Positions 8,157 to 18,467 of a stretch of DNA of 64,000 nt are shown piece after piece. Origin of the DNA: Nostoc carneum NIES-2107 (GTDB lineage Bacteria; Cyanobacteriota; Cyanobacteriia; Cyanobacteriales; Nostocaceae). The position numbers were made by a program, and so were the translations under genes. The stretch lies in NCBI GenBank assembly GCA_002368155.1, contig AP018180.1, positions 5,417,007 through 5,481,006 of the forward strand. Direction: 5' to 3'. The stretch's first letter is position 1. Every line of letters begins with the position of its first letter. The notes under the pieces are model-generated. The model did not search any database. It was given only the letters and a program-made list of their open reading frames with translations, and was not told the origin of the DNA.

Positions 8157-10232
8157 CCCAGACTCCGCACTTCATTATGAAGCACAAAAAACTACATGGT
8201 TGTTCGTCAATGTGAAGTAAATAATAATACAAAAAAATAATCAGTAAACTGACATTTAGAAATAAACCTGTGTGGCGAAGCCACTGAGACTAAAGTGTTG
8301 AGAAAAAACTGATTTCCAGCTTTTTATAAAACTAAATATATATTGGTTCAGTTGAAGTGAGACAATCAAAAAAACTCAAAAAAATGTCAGAAAAATGTCT
8401 CAAATCGAAAATGTAAAAATTAAAAATATCGATCATTTAGGAATAGTTGCCGGATTAATTGATGAAATAGGAATAGTAGAAATAATTAATGAGAAATTAG
8501 GAATAGACTCTCGTGAAAAAATTGCAGCCGGAATATTAGTCAAAGCGATTTTAATCAATGGATTAGGATTCGTCTCAAGACCTTTATATCTATTTAGCCA
8601 GTTTTTTGACGATAAAGCAATTGAGATATTGTTAGGAGAAGATGTAGAAAGTGATTATATCAATGATGATAAGATTGGTAGAGTCATGGATAAACTATAC
8701 AAATATGGATTGAATAATCTCTTTATAGAAATTGTTTTATCAGTGATTAAAAAATTTAAAATAGAGCCAAAGTATTCACATTTGGACGCAACATCATTTC
8801 ATCTACATGGAGAATATAAAAGTGAAGAAATCAAAGAAAAAGAAGAGGGAATAACCAGAGAAAGACCGATAATTATAACTAAAGGATATTCTCGTGACCA
8901 TAGACCAGATTTAAAGCAATGTGTTTTAGATTTAATAACAAGTGGTGATGGGGATATACCATTATTCATGAGAACGGGAGATGGAAATGAGGCTGATAAG
9001 GTAGTATTTGGCAAAATCTTAGTAGAGTTCAGAAAACAAATAGTTTTTGACAGTATTATGGTTTGTGATAGTGCATTATATAGCCAAGAAAATCTCCAAT
9101 TAATTCAGCATCTAAAATGGATAAGTCGTGTACCTATGACAATTAAGAGAGCGCAGGAATTAGTTCAGACCGTAGAGATAGAAGAGATAGATGCAAAAGA
9201 AAGAGAGAGCTTAAACTTAGATGGATATACATGGAAGTCAGAAATTGTAAATTATGGTGGAATTCCACAAAATTGGCTTATAGTAGAAAGTCAAAAAAGA
9301 AAAGATAGTGATTTAAAAACGCTAGATAAAAAACTAAAAAAAGAAAAAGAAAAGGTTGAGAAACTACTTAATGAAATAAAAAAAGAAGCATTTGAAACCC
9401 CAGAACAAGCAAGATATAAACTCAAAGGAATAAACAAAAAGTTGAAGTTTCATGAGATTAAAGAAGTGAAAGTTTTTGAAAGCCAGTCAAAAAAGAATCA
9501 GACTGTTTATAGAATGTCAGGAAAAATAACTGAAAAAGTAGAAGAAATAGAAATAAAAACCAAAGAAGCTGGAAGATTTATTTTGGCGACTAATTTAGTT
9601 GGTGAAGAGAAGTTAGAAGCATCAGAAATTATTCAAGCTTATAAAAACCAACAGTCTTGTGAAAGAGGGTTTAGGTTTTTAAAAGATCCTTTGTTTTTTG
9701 CTGATAGCTTCTTCGTTGAAAACCCGGAGCGAATCGAGACCATGTTATTTTTAATGTCCTTGTGCTTGTTAGTTTATAATCTTGGTCAAAGGCAACTAAG
9801 GAATAGTTTAAAGAGAATCAAAATCGGAGTCAAGAATCAATTAGGTAAGTTAACCATGAATCCGACATTAAGATGGATATTTCAATGCTTTCAAGGTATT
9901 CATTTTTTAAATTTAGATAGCATTAGTCAAATTATTAATTTAAATTCAGAACGTCATTTTATTTTGAAGTGTCTACCATCATCTTGTCAAAAATATTATT
10001 TTATTTCTTAAGAAGACAAAATTTTTATAGTAAATCAAAATTTACCAACACATAAAGGAACATTCATACTTCCTTCAGTTTCTAGTGTTTGTATGACCAA
10101 TTTTATGGTCAAATATATTACACTTTATTAATTGATTTTTGAAAACATATTCATTCTTTAATCATTCTTATTTTTGCGCTTTTCTTCTGTTTGTAATCTA
10201 TTTATACTTCAATTTGAAGTGCGGAGTCTGGG
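8157..10232 (+). mobile_element. Complete IS1634-like insertion sequence (2,076 bp)
   Basis: The outer 18 bp CCCAGACTCCGCACTTCA (8157-8174) is repeated inverted and perfectly at 10215-10232. Homology extends to 26 bp with three mismatches, each arm ending in a CTTCA-N3-TGAAG mini-hairpin. The element is flanked by the 7-bp direct repeat AACTTAA at 8150-8156 and 10233-10239, taken as the target duplication. It carries one intact transposase gene. The arms and duplication are perfect, so insertion is probably recent. Confidence 0.9.
8395..10011 (+). CDS. IS1634-family (IS4 superfamily) DDE transposase
   Basis: A 538-residue transposase. The N-terminal domain (residues 1-120, NIDHLGIVAGLIDEIGIVEIIN) is DUF4277-like, typical of IS1634 transposases. 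The DDE core follows, with the first acidic residue in YSHLDATSFHLHGEY and the second in SIMVCDSALYS. A Lys/Glu-rich insertion lies at about 300-370. The Y-R-E-like C-terminal region is QQSCERGFRFLKDPLFFADSFFVENPERIETMLF. It catalyses cut-and-paste of its own element. Codon use is more AT- and AAA-rich than surrounding genes, as expected for foreign DNA. No frameshift or stop interrupts it, so it may be active. Confidence 0.92.
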   Translation: MSQIENVKIKNIDHLGIVAGLIDEIGIVEIINEKLGIDSREKIAAGILVKAILINGLGFVSRPLYLFSQFFDDKAIEILLGEDVESDYINDDKIGRVMDKLYKYGLNNLFIEIVLSVIKKFKIEPKYSHLDATSFHLHGEYKSEEIKEKEEGITRERPIIITKGYSRDHRPDLKQCVLDLITSGDGDIPLFMRTGDGNEADKVVFGKILVEFRKQIVFDSIMVCDSALYSQENLQLIQHLKWISRVPMTIKRAQELVQTVEIEEIDAKERESLNLDGYTWKSEIVNYGGIPQNWLIVESQKRKDSDLKTLDKKLKKEKEKVEKLLNEIKKEAFETPEQARYKLKGINKKLKFHEIKEVKVFESQSKKNQTVYRMSGKITEKVEEIEIKTKEAGRFILATNLVGEEKLEASEIIQAYKNQQSCERGFRFLKDPLFFADSFFVENPERIETMLFLMSLCLLVYNLGQRQLRNSLKRIKIGVKNQLGKLTMNPTLRWIFQCFQGIHFLNLDSISQIINLNSERHFILKCLPSSCQKYYFIS

Positions 10233-11111
10233 AACTTAACGCAACTGTGGCAACGCACTGGCTTTGCTACATGGTATTGAGATTTTTTCAAAAATCAAAT
10301 CTGAATTCCTCTACTCCAGTAATCAGTAATGCATTTTATACTGGCAATTGAGTTTAGGGTAAAAGCATGAGGGGAAGAGTTCAAGGTTTCCTCCCTTTTC
10401 CCTTTCACCTTTCCCCCTTCACCAACTTCTATTAACCCCACATCTATATATAGTGACTTGTCTGGGTTGGGAGGTTTTAAGATTAATTACAAAATCCCAT
10501 GCTCCAACTATTGTGAGAAAACCTTGGCAGAAAAAATTGTCTGCTATTCGCCTTTATTAGACTTGACAATGTGACAAAAATAGCTGCTCAATCTGGGTGA
10601 TTACGTTTTTTTTGTCATCAAGGGAAAATATTTTAGTCAATTCTCACCATACTGCTACGGCTCACTCAATTTGCAGTAGTAATTCCTCTACTACCCATGC
10701 GTAGCCAACATAAGCAGAGGTTTATTTGATTTTTCTGGGTAAATGTGAAATGCTTTAGCCAGTTCTCCCTAGCTAAAATAGGCGATGAAAATTTGCCGTT
10801 ACTCGGCGGTTTATTCGATTGTCAAACAAGTCAAAAATCAAAAACCTCTACTTTCCTAAGTAGTAAATATGCTTACCGAGCTTTCTTCTTAGCCAACAGG
10901 GGTAAATATAGGTGCATCTTGCAAGGAGTTTAATTTTTCTTTGCGCTTTACAAAAATCCTTTAGCCAACAACAAAAAACTGCAGATTATGATGTTAAATT
11001 TTGTAAAATAGAAGTCTTCAAGGCTAGAATACACATATATAGATAGTTAAACTAACAAGAAGTGCATCTTTACTGTTAATTATTAAAAGTAAATGTGGCC
11101 CAATAGCCTCA
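10233..11111. other. Intergenic stretch, degenerate repeats only
   Basis: It begins with the right target duplication of the IS. The repeat TTGAGATTTTTTC...AATCAAATCTGA follows, then a pyrimidine-rich CCTTTTCCC tract near 10395-10430. Several short frames at 10139-10933 show no family resemblance and I do not call them genes. No RNA gene was recognised. Confidence 0.5.
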
Positions 11112-14100
11112 ATGATCCCAATACAACTAATTCTCAAAAATTTTCTCAGTTACCGTGATGCAACTTTAGATTTTCGCGGTTTACATACAGCTTGTATTTG
11201 TGGTTCCAATGGTGCGGGTAAATCTTCCCTTCTGGAAGCAATCACTTGGGCGATTTGGGGTGAAAGCCGCGCCGCTGCTGAAGATGATGTTATTCATACA
11301 GGCTCTAAAGAAGTTCGGGTTGATTTCACTTTCCAAAGTAACCAACAAAAATATCGAGTGATTCGCACCCGCGTGCGGAGTGGAACTAGTGTTTTAGAAT
11401 TTCAAATCGAAACGCCTAATGGTTTTCGTCCTCTGACTGGCAAAGGAGTGAGGGCAACCCAAGATTTGATTTTAGAACATATCAAGCTGGATTACGATAC
11501 TTTTATTAATTCTGCTTACTTACGTCAAGGGCGGGCGGATGAATTTATGCTGAAGCGCCCGACGGAACGCAAAGAAATTTTAGCGGAGTTATTAAAGCTG
11601 AATCAGTATGATGATTTGGAAGAACGCGCTAAGGAATCATCCCGTCAGTTTAAAGCCCGGGTGGAGGAATTGGAACGTTCTTTAGAGTCGATTAAAGTTC
11701 AGTTACAACAACGAGAAACAACGCAAGCGCAAAAAGTTGAGTTAGAAGCAGAACTTAACCAACTGCAACAGGTGCAAGCTTTTGAAACGATTCAATTACA
11801 AAGTTTGCAGGTTATACAGCACCAACGCCAAACAAAAGTAGAACAACTAAATTTTGTAAGACAACAATACCAAAATCTGACTCAAGATTGCGATCGCCTG
11901 CAACAAGAGCAGTTAGCTGTTAAAAATCAAATTGCGGAATTAGAAAAGATATTAAGCCAAGAAGCAGAAATAAAAGCCGGATATCAACAATATCAGACTT
12001 TACAATCACAAGAAGAAGCTTTTGCTAATAAATTTGCGGAATTTACCCGCGCACAACAAAACCGCCAGCAAAAGCAACAGCAGCTGACTAAACAAATTAA
12101 TGAAATAGAACGCCAACTGCAACAAGCTCAAGCTCAATTAGAAGCTTTGCAGCAACAAGAACGGGAAATTCAGCAAACTCTTACCAAATCCGGTGAGGTA
12201 GAAGCTGGTTTGGCGCAACTCACCGCAGCACGTCAAAGGGTAGCGCATTTCGATCAGTTGCAAATGCAAGTGTCTCCTTTGTTACAACAACGCGCCACTT
12301 TACAAAGCCAAATAGATAGATTCCATGCGGGTTTGGTGGCGCGCTTAGAACAGCTAGCAACTACAGAAAATCAACTCCAACGCCAACAACATCGCCAACC
12401 GCAACTGCAACAAGCTGTGATGGATGTGGCGATTCAAATTGAAGAATTGGAGAAAAAGCGAGTTTATTTGCAACGCGTACAGGAGAAAGGACAAGAAAGA
12501 CGACATTTTATTGAACGGCTACAAGCGCACCAAAGAGATTATGAAAAACTCTTAGGAGAACTAGAGCAAAAACTGCAAATGCTCCAAACTCCCAATGCGC
12601 TATGTCCTTTGTGCGAACGTCCCCTTGATGAGCATCACTGGGATCGAGTGGTATCGAAAACCGAAGAAGAATTAAAAGATACACAAGGGCAATTTTGGGT
12701 AGTCCGCGAACAGATGGCTGTATCCGATAGAGAGATTCAAGTACTTAGGCAAGAATACAGAGATATTTATCAACAATTAGCAAGTTATGATACCTTGCGC
12801 GAACAACGGGGACAGTTAGCTGCTCAGTTGGAAGCCACCAGCGATGTACAGCAACAGTTACAACAAATTGCAGCGGAAAAACAGCATTTAGAGCGATCGC
12901 TGCAATTAGGTGATTACGCCCCCGACAAGCAAGCCGAATTACAGCAGCTAGACCAATATCTGCAAAAACTCAATTACAATGAACAAGACCATGCTCTAGC
13001 CCGTAGCGAAGTCGAGCGTTGGCGTTGGGCAGAAATTAAACAAGGGCAGATTAAAGACGCAATCAAGCGGCAAAGTCAACTAGCAGCACGTAAGCCAGAA
13101 TTAGAAGCTACTATTGCCCAATTACAAACCAGAATCCAGCAAGAACAAGTAAATTCTGAGTGCGCCCAACAAATCGCTGCCCTCGATCGCTATATTACAG
13201 AACTAGCCTATAGTCCTGAGCAGCACAATCAATTGCGAATGGCTGTTAAGCAAAACCAAGCTTGGCATTTGCGCTATCAACAAATGCTCTCAGCCCAGCA
13301 ACAGTATCCCCAACTGCTGACGCGATCGCAAGAATTGGCAGCAGCTAAAACCGCTAGATTAGCAGAACGGCAAACTCTAGCCAGTCAAATTGACAGCATT
13401 AGCGAGCAATTAGCAGAAACAGCTAACCCAACAGCGCAAATTCAAACCTTAGAACAGCAACTCCAAATTCGCAGACGACAACTCGACGAACAAATTGCCA
13501 AGTTAGGGCGTTTAGAACAGTTGGCGGTACAGCTAGAATCGCTGCAAATTCAATATGAACAGCAGCAACAGCAATTGCAAGCCACGAAACAGCAACAGCG
13601 CGTCTATCAGGAATTAGCGCAAGCTTTTGGTAAAAATGGCATCCAAGCATTGATGATTGAAAACGTGCTGCCGCAGTTGGAAGCCGAGACAAATCAATTA
13701 CTTTCACGCCTCAGCGCCAATCAACTGCACGTACAATTTATTACCCAAAAAGCCGGACGCAATGGTAAATCAACTAAGAAGAATGTCAAGCTAATAGACA
13801 CCTTAGATATTTTAATTGCCGATGCCAGAGGCACAAGATCCTATGAAACCTACTCTGGTGGTGAAGCATTTAGAATTAACTTTGCCATTCGCCTCGCCCT
13901 AGCCAAACTCTTAGCACAAAGGGCAGGAGCAGCATTGCAATTGTTGATTGTCGATGAAGGATTTGGTACACAGGATGCCGAAGGATGCGATCGCCTAATT
14001 GCAGCCATCAATGCGATCGCCTCCGATTTCGCCTGTATCCTCACCGTCACCCATATGCCCCACTTGAAAGAAGCGTTCCAAGCGCGGATTGAAGTTGATA

Positions 14101-14138
14101 AAAATCAGGAAGGCTCGCACGTGCGAATTTTGACTTGA
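11112..14138 (+). CDS. sbcC: Nuclease subunit SbcC (SMC-like ATPase)
   Basis: A 1008-residue Rad50/SbcC protein. Walker A is GSNGAGKSS at residues 31-39. Very long Gln/Glu-rich coiled coils occupy about 165-490 and 520-860, split by the zinc-hook motif CPLC (Cys498 and Cys501). The ABC signature YSGGEAFR lies near 914 and Walker B LLIVDEGFG with Asp948-Glu949 near the end, followed by the H-loop TVTHMPHL. With SbcD nuclease it forms a complex that cleaves hairpins and double-strand ends. The length is typical. No sbcD lies beside it; the pair is often unlinked in cyanobacteria. Several HIP1 octamers lie inside the gene. Confidence 0.93.
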   Translation: MIPIQLILKNFLSYRDATLDFRGLHTACICGSNGAGKSSLLEAITWAIWGESRAAAEDDVIHTGSKEVRVDFTFQSNQQKYRVIRTRVRSGTSVLEFQIETPNGFRPLTGKGVRATQDLILEHIKLDYDTFINSAYLRQGRADEFMLKRPTERKEILAELLKLNQYDDLEERAKESSRQFKARVEELERSLESIKVQLQQRETTQAQKVELEAELNQLQQVQAFETIQLQSLQVIQHQRQTKVEQLNFVRQQYQNLTQDCDRLQQEQLAVKNQIAELEKILSQEAEIKAGYQQYQTLQSQEEAFANKFAEFTRAQQNRQQKQQQLTKQINEIERQLQQAQAQLEALQQQEREIQQTLTKSGEVEAGLAQLTAARQRVAHFDQLQMQVSPLLQQRATLQSQIDRFHAGLVARLEQLATTENQLQRQQHRQPQLQQAVMDVAIQIEELEKKRVYLQRVQEKGQERRHFIERLQAHQRDYEKLLGELEQKLQMLQTPNALCPLCERPLDEHHWDRVVSKTEEELKDTQGQFWVVREQMAVSDREIQVLRQEYRDIYQQLASYDTLREQRGQLAAQLEATSDVQQQLQQIAAEKQHLERSLQLGDYAPDKQAELQQLDQYLQKLNYNEQDHALARSEVERWRWAEIKQGQIKDAIKRQSQLAARKPELEATIAQLQTRIQQEQVNSECAQQIAALDRYITELAYSPEQHNQLRMAVKQNQAWHLRYQQMLSAQQQYPQLLTRSQELAAAKTARLAERQTLASQIDSISEQLAETANPTAQIQTLEQQLQIRRRQLDEQIAKLGRLEQLAVQLESLQIQYEQQQQQLQATKQQQRVYQELAQAFGKNGIQALMIENVLPQLEAETNQLLSRLSANQLHVQFITQKAGRNGKSTKKNVKLIDTLDILIADARGTRSYETYSGGEAFRINFAIRLALAKLLAQRAGAALQLLIVDEGFGTQDAEGCDRLIAAINAIASDFACILTVTHMPHLKEAFQARIEVDKNQEGSHVRILT

Positions 14139-14145
14139 GGATTGA

Positions 14146-14328
14146 TTGGGGACTGGGGACTGGGGACTGGGGACTGGGGACTGAGGACTGGGGACTGGGG
14201 ACTGGTGATTGGGGACTGGGGACTGGGGATGAGGAGGATGAGGGAGAAAAAACAATTACCAATTACTCATTACTCATTACTCATTACTCATTACTCATTA
14301 CTCATTACTCATTACTCATTAACCCATG
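14146..14328. repeat. Heptamer repeat arrays GGGGACT and ATTACTC
   Basis: About eleven GGGGACT-type heptamers (14148-14228) are followed by about nine CATTACT heptamers (14264-14326). They lie between the convergent sbcC and SRPBCC genes. All frames across them are open because of the 7-bp period, which creates false ORFs. Confidence 0.85.
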
Positions 14329-14333
14329 CCCAT

Positions 14334-14774
14334 TTACATCCTTTCCGCCACCTGTTTCAGCCGAATCAATTGCGCTTGCATATCTTGTTTTGTCCAAGCG
14401 GCGGCGAAGGTATTGAAACCCCAACTGACTACGGGGTTGGGGATGTCGAATTCAAAACGATTGATTAGCTGCGTTCCCTTTTCTAGGGGTTGACATTCCC
14501 AGCGATCGCGTCCTTGGAAAAATCCTTTAAATTCCCAAACCACTAAACCCGGTTGTCGTTGTGCGACAACCGTTTTTAATGTGGGTTGAATTACCGGAAT
14601 TTGGATGATGAAACGGCTTTGGCTACCAACATCAGTACTCCAGACTTCGCCCACAGGTTCGCAACGTAAAACCGGATTTAACCAACGATGCATAAGAGTT
14701 AAATCGGTAATACAATGCTCCACCACCGTAGCTGGGGCATTAATTTGAATCGATTGTTCCAAAACTTGGGGCAT
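14334..14774 (-). CDS. SRPBCC (START/cyclase-like) family protein
   Basis: A 146-residue single-domain protein with the SRPBCC pattern. It starts [24 protein letters not shown], followed by [17 protein letters not shown] and strand-rich segments such as [35 protein letters not shown]-terminal amphipathic helix ([20 protein letters not shown]) closes the ligand cavity in this fold. It belongs to the cyclase/dehydrase-like group; the ligand is unknown. It is cytoplasmic, with no signal peptide. The start at 14774 gives the expected beta-1 strand right at the N-terminus. Repeat arrays flank it on both sides. Confidence 0.8.
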   Translation of the reverse strand: MPQVLEQSIQINAPATVVEHCITDLTLMHRWLNPVLRCEPVGEVWSTDVGSQSRFIIQIPVIQPTLKTVVAQRQPGLVVWEFKGFFQGRDRWECQPLEKGTQLINRFEFDIPNPVVSWGFNTFAAAWTKQDMQAQLIRLKQVAERM

Positions 14775-15261
14775 ATGGTTGATGCAGCTTTTGCAATTAG
14801 ATTAACTCAAAATGGGGACTGGGGATTGGGGATTGGGGACTGGGGATTGGGGATTGGGGACTGGGGACTGGGGACTGGGAATTGGGTAAAGGTAATGGAG
14901 ACAAACTCCAAATGACAAATGACAAATGACAAATGACAAACCCTGAAGATTAAAAATTACTCAGGATACCAATGTCAAAGATACTTTTACTGGTAAATTG
15001 TTAGGCAAAATACTCGTGAACTTACGGGGGTCAACTGAAGGCTGAAGTCTGAAGTATGAAGTATGAAATTACCCTACTGATTCGAGTATCGGGTGATCCA
15101 AAAGGAAAAACTTGATTTTTGTTACCCAAAAGGAGCAAGGCTTGTACCAATTCTTCCTTCATCCTTTATCCTTCATGCTTCATCCTTTTTGTGTTCAAAC
15201 AATCTATGTCAGAACACTTAAGTGTTTTGGCGTAACAATCAACTTTTAATTCCGAAAAACC
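14775..15261. repeat. Intergenic stretch with GGGGATT/GGGGACT and AAATGAC heptamers
   Basis: GGGGAYT heptamers run from about 14813 to 14885 and TGACAAA heptamers from 14911 to 14940. Further on are GAAGTATGAAGTATGAA and CTTCATCCTTTATCCTTCATGCTTCATCC, two complementary-looking tracts at about 15040-15066 and 15158-15188. No gene was seen. Confidence 0.7.
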
Positions 15262-16920
15262 ATGAATACAACTTGGCTAGGAATAACCCAGGTATTAGAT
15301 ATTGGTTGGTCAATCAGGGTGCAGCAGCTTTTGGCACAATCACCAAGTCTACCACCGGAGCAATCGGTGGTTAATCAAGGAATTGGGGAGGTGCGAGGAA
15401 TTGTAGACCAGATAATTCTGTTTACACCTCGCTTGCTAGGGGCTGCAGCCATTCTGTTGATTGGTTGGCTAATTGCTGCGATTATTGCCGCAGTGACCAG
15501 GGGAATCCTTAATCGCACTGATATAGATAACCGCATTGCTTCAGGAGTAACGGGCCGTGAGAATGTTCCCAACGTGGAGCAATTAATCTCCGGCTTAGTT
15601 TTTTGGAGTATTATTCTGTTGACGGCGGTAGCTGTTCTACAGACTTTAGGGCTAGAGGTAGCCTCTCGACCATTAAATAATTTTGTCGATCAGCTTGCAG
15701 GCTTTTTGCCAAAGTTGTTTGGTGCAGCAATTCTTTTGGGCGTTGCTTGGTTATTAGCTACCGTTGTAAAGCTGGTAACGATCAGGGGACTGCAAGTGTT
15801 GAGGTTTGATGAGCGTTTGAATCAACAAGCGCAAGACGCTGACTCTACACCAGGACTGAATCAGTTATCTGTCACAGAGACAATTGGTAATGCTCTGTAC
15901 TGGTTCATCTTTTTACTATTTTTGGTTCCAGTATTAGATACTCTGGGGCTAAGGGAAGCATTACAACCAGTTAAAGCTCTGATAACAGAGATTTTGTCAA
16001 TTCTGCCCAATATTTTAGCTGCAACATTAATTGCGGCTGTGGGTTGGTTTGTAGCAAGTCTCATTCGCCGGGTTGTTACCAATTTATTGATTACAACTGG
16101 AATTGACCATTTGGGTAGTCGTTTTGGACTTTCCCCCAATGTAGGAGCGCAACCACTGTCGAATATTCTCGGCACTGTGGTTTATATTTTGATTTTGATT
16201 CCTGTTGCGATCGCAGCGCTGAATGCTTTGAAAATTGAGGCGATTTCAGTCCCTGCGATCGCCATGTTACAACAGGTTCTTAATGCCTTACCTGCAATTT
16301 TTACCGCCCTCGGCATTCTGATTATTGGCTATTTCTTGGGAAGGTTTGTCTCGGAAGTCGTCACGAGTATCCTTACCAGTTTAGGCTTCAACAACATTTT
16401 TTCAGTGCTGGGTTTGCCATCCCCAAGACGAACAGCAGTCTACACGGAAGCCGGCGCACCAGTAACTACACCCACCCGTACCCCATCAGAAATTGTCGGT
16501 ATTATTGTCTTCGTCGGCATTTTACTATTTGCGACGGTAGCAGCTGTCAATATCCTCAATATTCCAGCACTCACAGCGCTAGTATCGGGAATCTTGATTA
16601 TATTCGGCAGAATTTTATCGGGATTAGTGGTATTTGGCATTGGGCTATTCTTAGCAAACCTGGCTTTTAGCATTATTGTCAGTTCCGAAAGCGCCCAAGC
16701 AAGAATTTTAGGACAAGTAGCGCGGATTGCCATCCTGACTTTAGTCTCAGCAATGGCGCTGCGACAGATTGGCGTAGCCAGCGATATTGTAAATTTAGCA
16801 TTTGGGCTTTTACTCGGTGCGATCGCAGTGGCTATTGCCCTAGCTTTTGGTCTTGGTGGTCGAGATGTAGCCCGCGAACAAGTTAAAGAGTGGTTAGACT
16901 CTTTTAAGAGTAAGGGTTAA
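15262..16920 (+). CDS. Multi-TM protein with repeated conserved TM-helix (MscS-related) units
   Basis: A 552-residue membrane protein built from about five copies of an unit of roughly 90 residues. Each has a segment like LPKLFGAAILLGVAWLLATVV, then an RG/RR-containing turn and a 'LGxxVYxLILIPVxIxALNxLxLE' helix; LPNILAATLIAAVGWFVASLI and LPAIFTALGILIIGYFLGRFV are clear copies. This matches the 'conserved TM helix' repeat proteins annotated as mechanosensitive ion channels. I see no obvious MscS beta domain, so gating or conductance is unproven. It may relieve osmotic stress in the cytoplasmic membrane. The ATG at 15262 lacks a clear Shine-Dalgarno. It is monocistronic, bracketed by repeats. 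Confidence 0.75.
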   Translation: MNTTWLGITQVLDIGWSIRVQQLLAQSPSLPPEQSVVNQGIGEVRGIVDQIILFTPRLLGAAAILLIGWLIAAIIAAVTRGILNRTDIDNRIASGVTGRENVPNVEQLISGLVFWSIILLTAVAVLQTLGLEVASRPLNNFVDQLAGFLPKLFGAAILLGVAWLLATVVKLVTIRGLQVLRFDERLNQQAQDADSTPGLNQLSVTETIGNALYWFIFLLFLVPVLDTLGLREALQPVKALITEILSILPNILAATLIAAVGWFVASLIRRVVTNLLITTGIDHLGSRFGLSPNVGAQPLSNILGTVVYILILIPVAIAALNALKIEAISVPAIAMLQQVLNALPAIFTALGILIIGYFLGRFVSEVVTSILTSLGFNNIFSVLGLPSPRRTAVYTEAGAPVTTPTRTPSEIVGIIVFVGILLFATVAAVNILNIPALTALVSGILIIFGRILSGLVVFGIGLFLANLAFSIIVSSESAQARILGQVARIAILTLVSAMALRQIGVASDIVNLAFGLLLGAIAVAIALAFGLGGRDVAREQVKEWLDSFKSKG

Positions 16921-17100
16921 CCCACATAATTACTAATTCGTAATTCGTAATTCGTAATTAAACTGAGGCTTAGAGGAAGCGAACTCTATAGGTTGTGCCG
17001 TTATAGGTGGGGTTTCAATCCAAACGATAACGTAATTACAAATTAGTAACTACGAATTACGAATTGTTAATGTTTTTCTTGGCAGTTTGTCTGCAAATCT
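16921..17100. repeat. TAATTCG heptamer inverted repeat
   Basis: TAATTCG heptamers at about 16931-16960 are mirrored by ACGAATTACGAATTG at about 17050-17068, forming a large imperfect hairpin after the channel-like gene. Similar TAATTCG heptamers recur at 32936-32980. Confidence 0.55.
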
Positions 17101-17204
17101 CGGCACTTGCTGCTAAAAGCATCACAATTGGAGAAAATATCTCGGCAAATCGCCTTGATATGTTAAAAGTTAAAGCTTTGAACTTGAATGTTCAACCATA
17201 GAAG

Positions 17205-17500
17205 TTGACATTCCGAGTTCAAAGCTTCAATTTTGCAGTTCCAAGCTCAACATTCCGAGTTTTCATCTCGACACTTCAAGTTCCAAGCTCGACATTCCGA
17301 GTTCCAAGCTCGAAACTCCGAGTTCCAAGCTCGACATTCCGAGTTCTAATCTCGACATTCCGAGTTCCAAGCTCGACATTCCGAGTTCTAATCTCGACAT
17401 TCCGAGTTCCAAGCTCGACATTTCTAGTTTCAAGCTCGACATTCCGAGTTCCAAGCTCGACATTTCTAGTTTCAAGCTCGACATTCCAAGTTTCTATCTC
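17205..17500. repeat. 21-bp tandem repeat array (about 14 units)
   Basis: Units of 21 bp with the core TCGACATTCCGAGTTCC followed by AAGC run over about 295 bp with point variants (CTAAT or CAAGC at the end, TTTCTAG for TTCCGAG). Because 21 is a multiple of 3, every frame stays open on both strands and yields heptad peptides such as SSTFRVP. No start signal or family supports a gene, so I treat it as a minisatellite. Confidence 0.85.
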
Positions 17501-17568
17501 AAAATAATGGGTAATGAGTGAGAATTCCCACCCATTACCCATTACCAATTACCCATTACCCATTCCAC

Positions 17569-17964
17569 TTATCGTCCAACAGAGTTAGAGATATCTCTAC
17601 CTGCTTGAGCTGCACTATCTTTTACACCGCCAGCAGTTTCCTTAGCACCTTCTACATAGCCGGAGCCGAATTCTTTCAAAGCTTCTCCTGATTGTTGACC
17701 AATCCGTTGCAATCGTTCGCCAGGATTACCTTTTGTTTCGCGAGCTTCGCGGTTCCATTGTCCTATAGTTTTTGGTCTTTGAGCATCATTTTGTTCTACA
17801 CTTTCCCGAACTTGCTGGCGTAACTGTGAGTTACTGCGTCCAGAATCAACATTTGTAGTCAATACAATCAAACCAACTACAGCTACAGCCAAAAAACGCT
17901 TGACCTGCAGTCCCGCAAACAGAGAACTGATTTTTGCGATCGCGTTAGAAATCCAATTTGTCAT
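17569..17964 (-). CDS. Small membrane-anchored protein of unknown function
   Basis: A 131-residue protein. A short N-terminal amphipathic stretch precedes one transmembrane segment (FLAVAVVGLIVLTTNV, about residues 25-40). A polar, Gly/Glu/Arg-rich tail follows with repeated helices: LRQQVRESVEQNDAQRPKT, GERLQRIGQQSGEALKEFG and GAKETAGGVKDSAAQAGRD. The tail resembles LEA-like or CsbD-like low-complexity helices. I recall similar proteins in Nostocales but cannot name a function. The start is ATG 17964 because GGAG lies 8 nt upstream; the earlier ATG at 17985 would place that site inside the gene. Confidence 0.65.
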   Translation of the reverse strand: MTNWISNAIAKISSLFAGLQVKRFLAVAVVGLIVLTTNVDSGRSNSQLRQQVRESVEQNDAQRPKTIGQWNREARETKGNPGERLQRIGQQSGEALKEFGSGYVEGAKETAGGVKDSAAQAGRDISNSVGR

Positions 17965-18467
17965 GCCAATACTCCGTTGATGCATTCTTAATTTTTGTCA
18001 GACCTTCGCAATATCATTGGCTCACTCTAAATTCAGTTAATGACACGATGAATAAGCTGATTTTCTAGATGTCACTAACTAAAAATTTAATTATTTTAGA
18101 GATTAAGTAATGCAATCTGGTGCAATACTGCCTATTTTGAAGTAAATTGTCTGTTTTGATTACAAATTCCAGACTAACTGTAAAAAAATAATAATTCCTC
18201 TAACAAAAGTCAGAGGTTGCTTCTAAATAAGCAATACTTATTTAAGTCTGTGGTATGGCAAATATCTTAGTTTGCAACTGAATAAAGCAAAATAAATTTC
18301 AATTTTCACACACATCATTAATTCTTATCGAGCTGCTGTTGATTAAACAAGAGAAAAACCACAAAGTTATATCTTGGTAGTAAAATGCAGGTTATTATAG
18401 CTGCTGCAATTTCTCTATTAAAACAAAATATCAAAAAATATATCTCTAGGCTTATTCCTCAAGAAAT
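17965..18467. other. Intergenic stretch, nothing recognised
   Basis: A 500-bp AT-rich gap between divergent genes. It should hold the promoters of the small membrane protein and the SGNH hydrolase, but no convincing operator, RNA gene or repeat was seen. Confidence 0.5.

Noticed and set aside
10139-10933. Small plus-strand frames of 62-70 residues
   Set aside because: They lack ribosome sites and family resemblance. One begins inside the IS end and the other is low-quality AT-rich sequence.
14135-14468. Short proteins rich in Gly-Asp-Trp or Ser-Pro
   Set aside because: These are translations of GGGGACT and CATTACT heptamer arrays and not genes.
17205-17548. Open reading frames on both strands encoding heptad-like peptides
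   Set aside because: They arise because a 21-bp tandem repeat keeps all frames open. There is no ribosome site, no family and equal coding on both strands.
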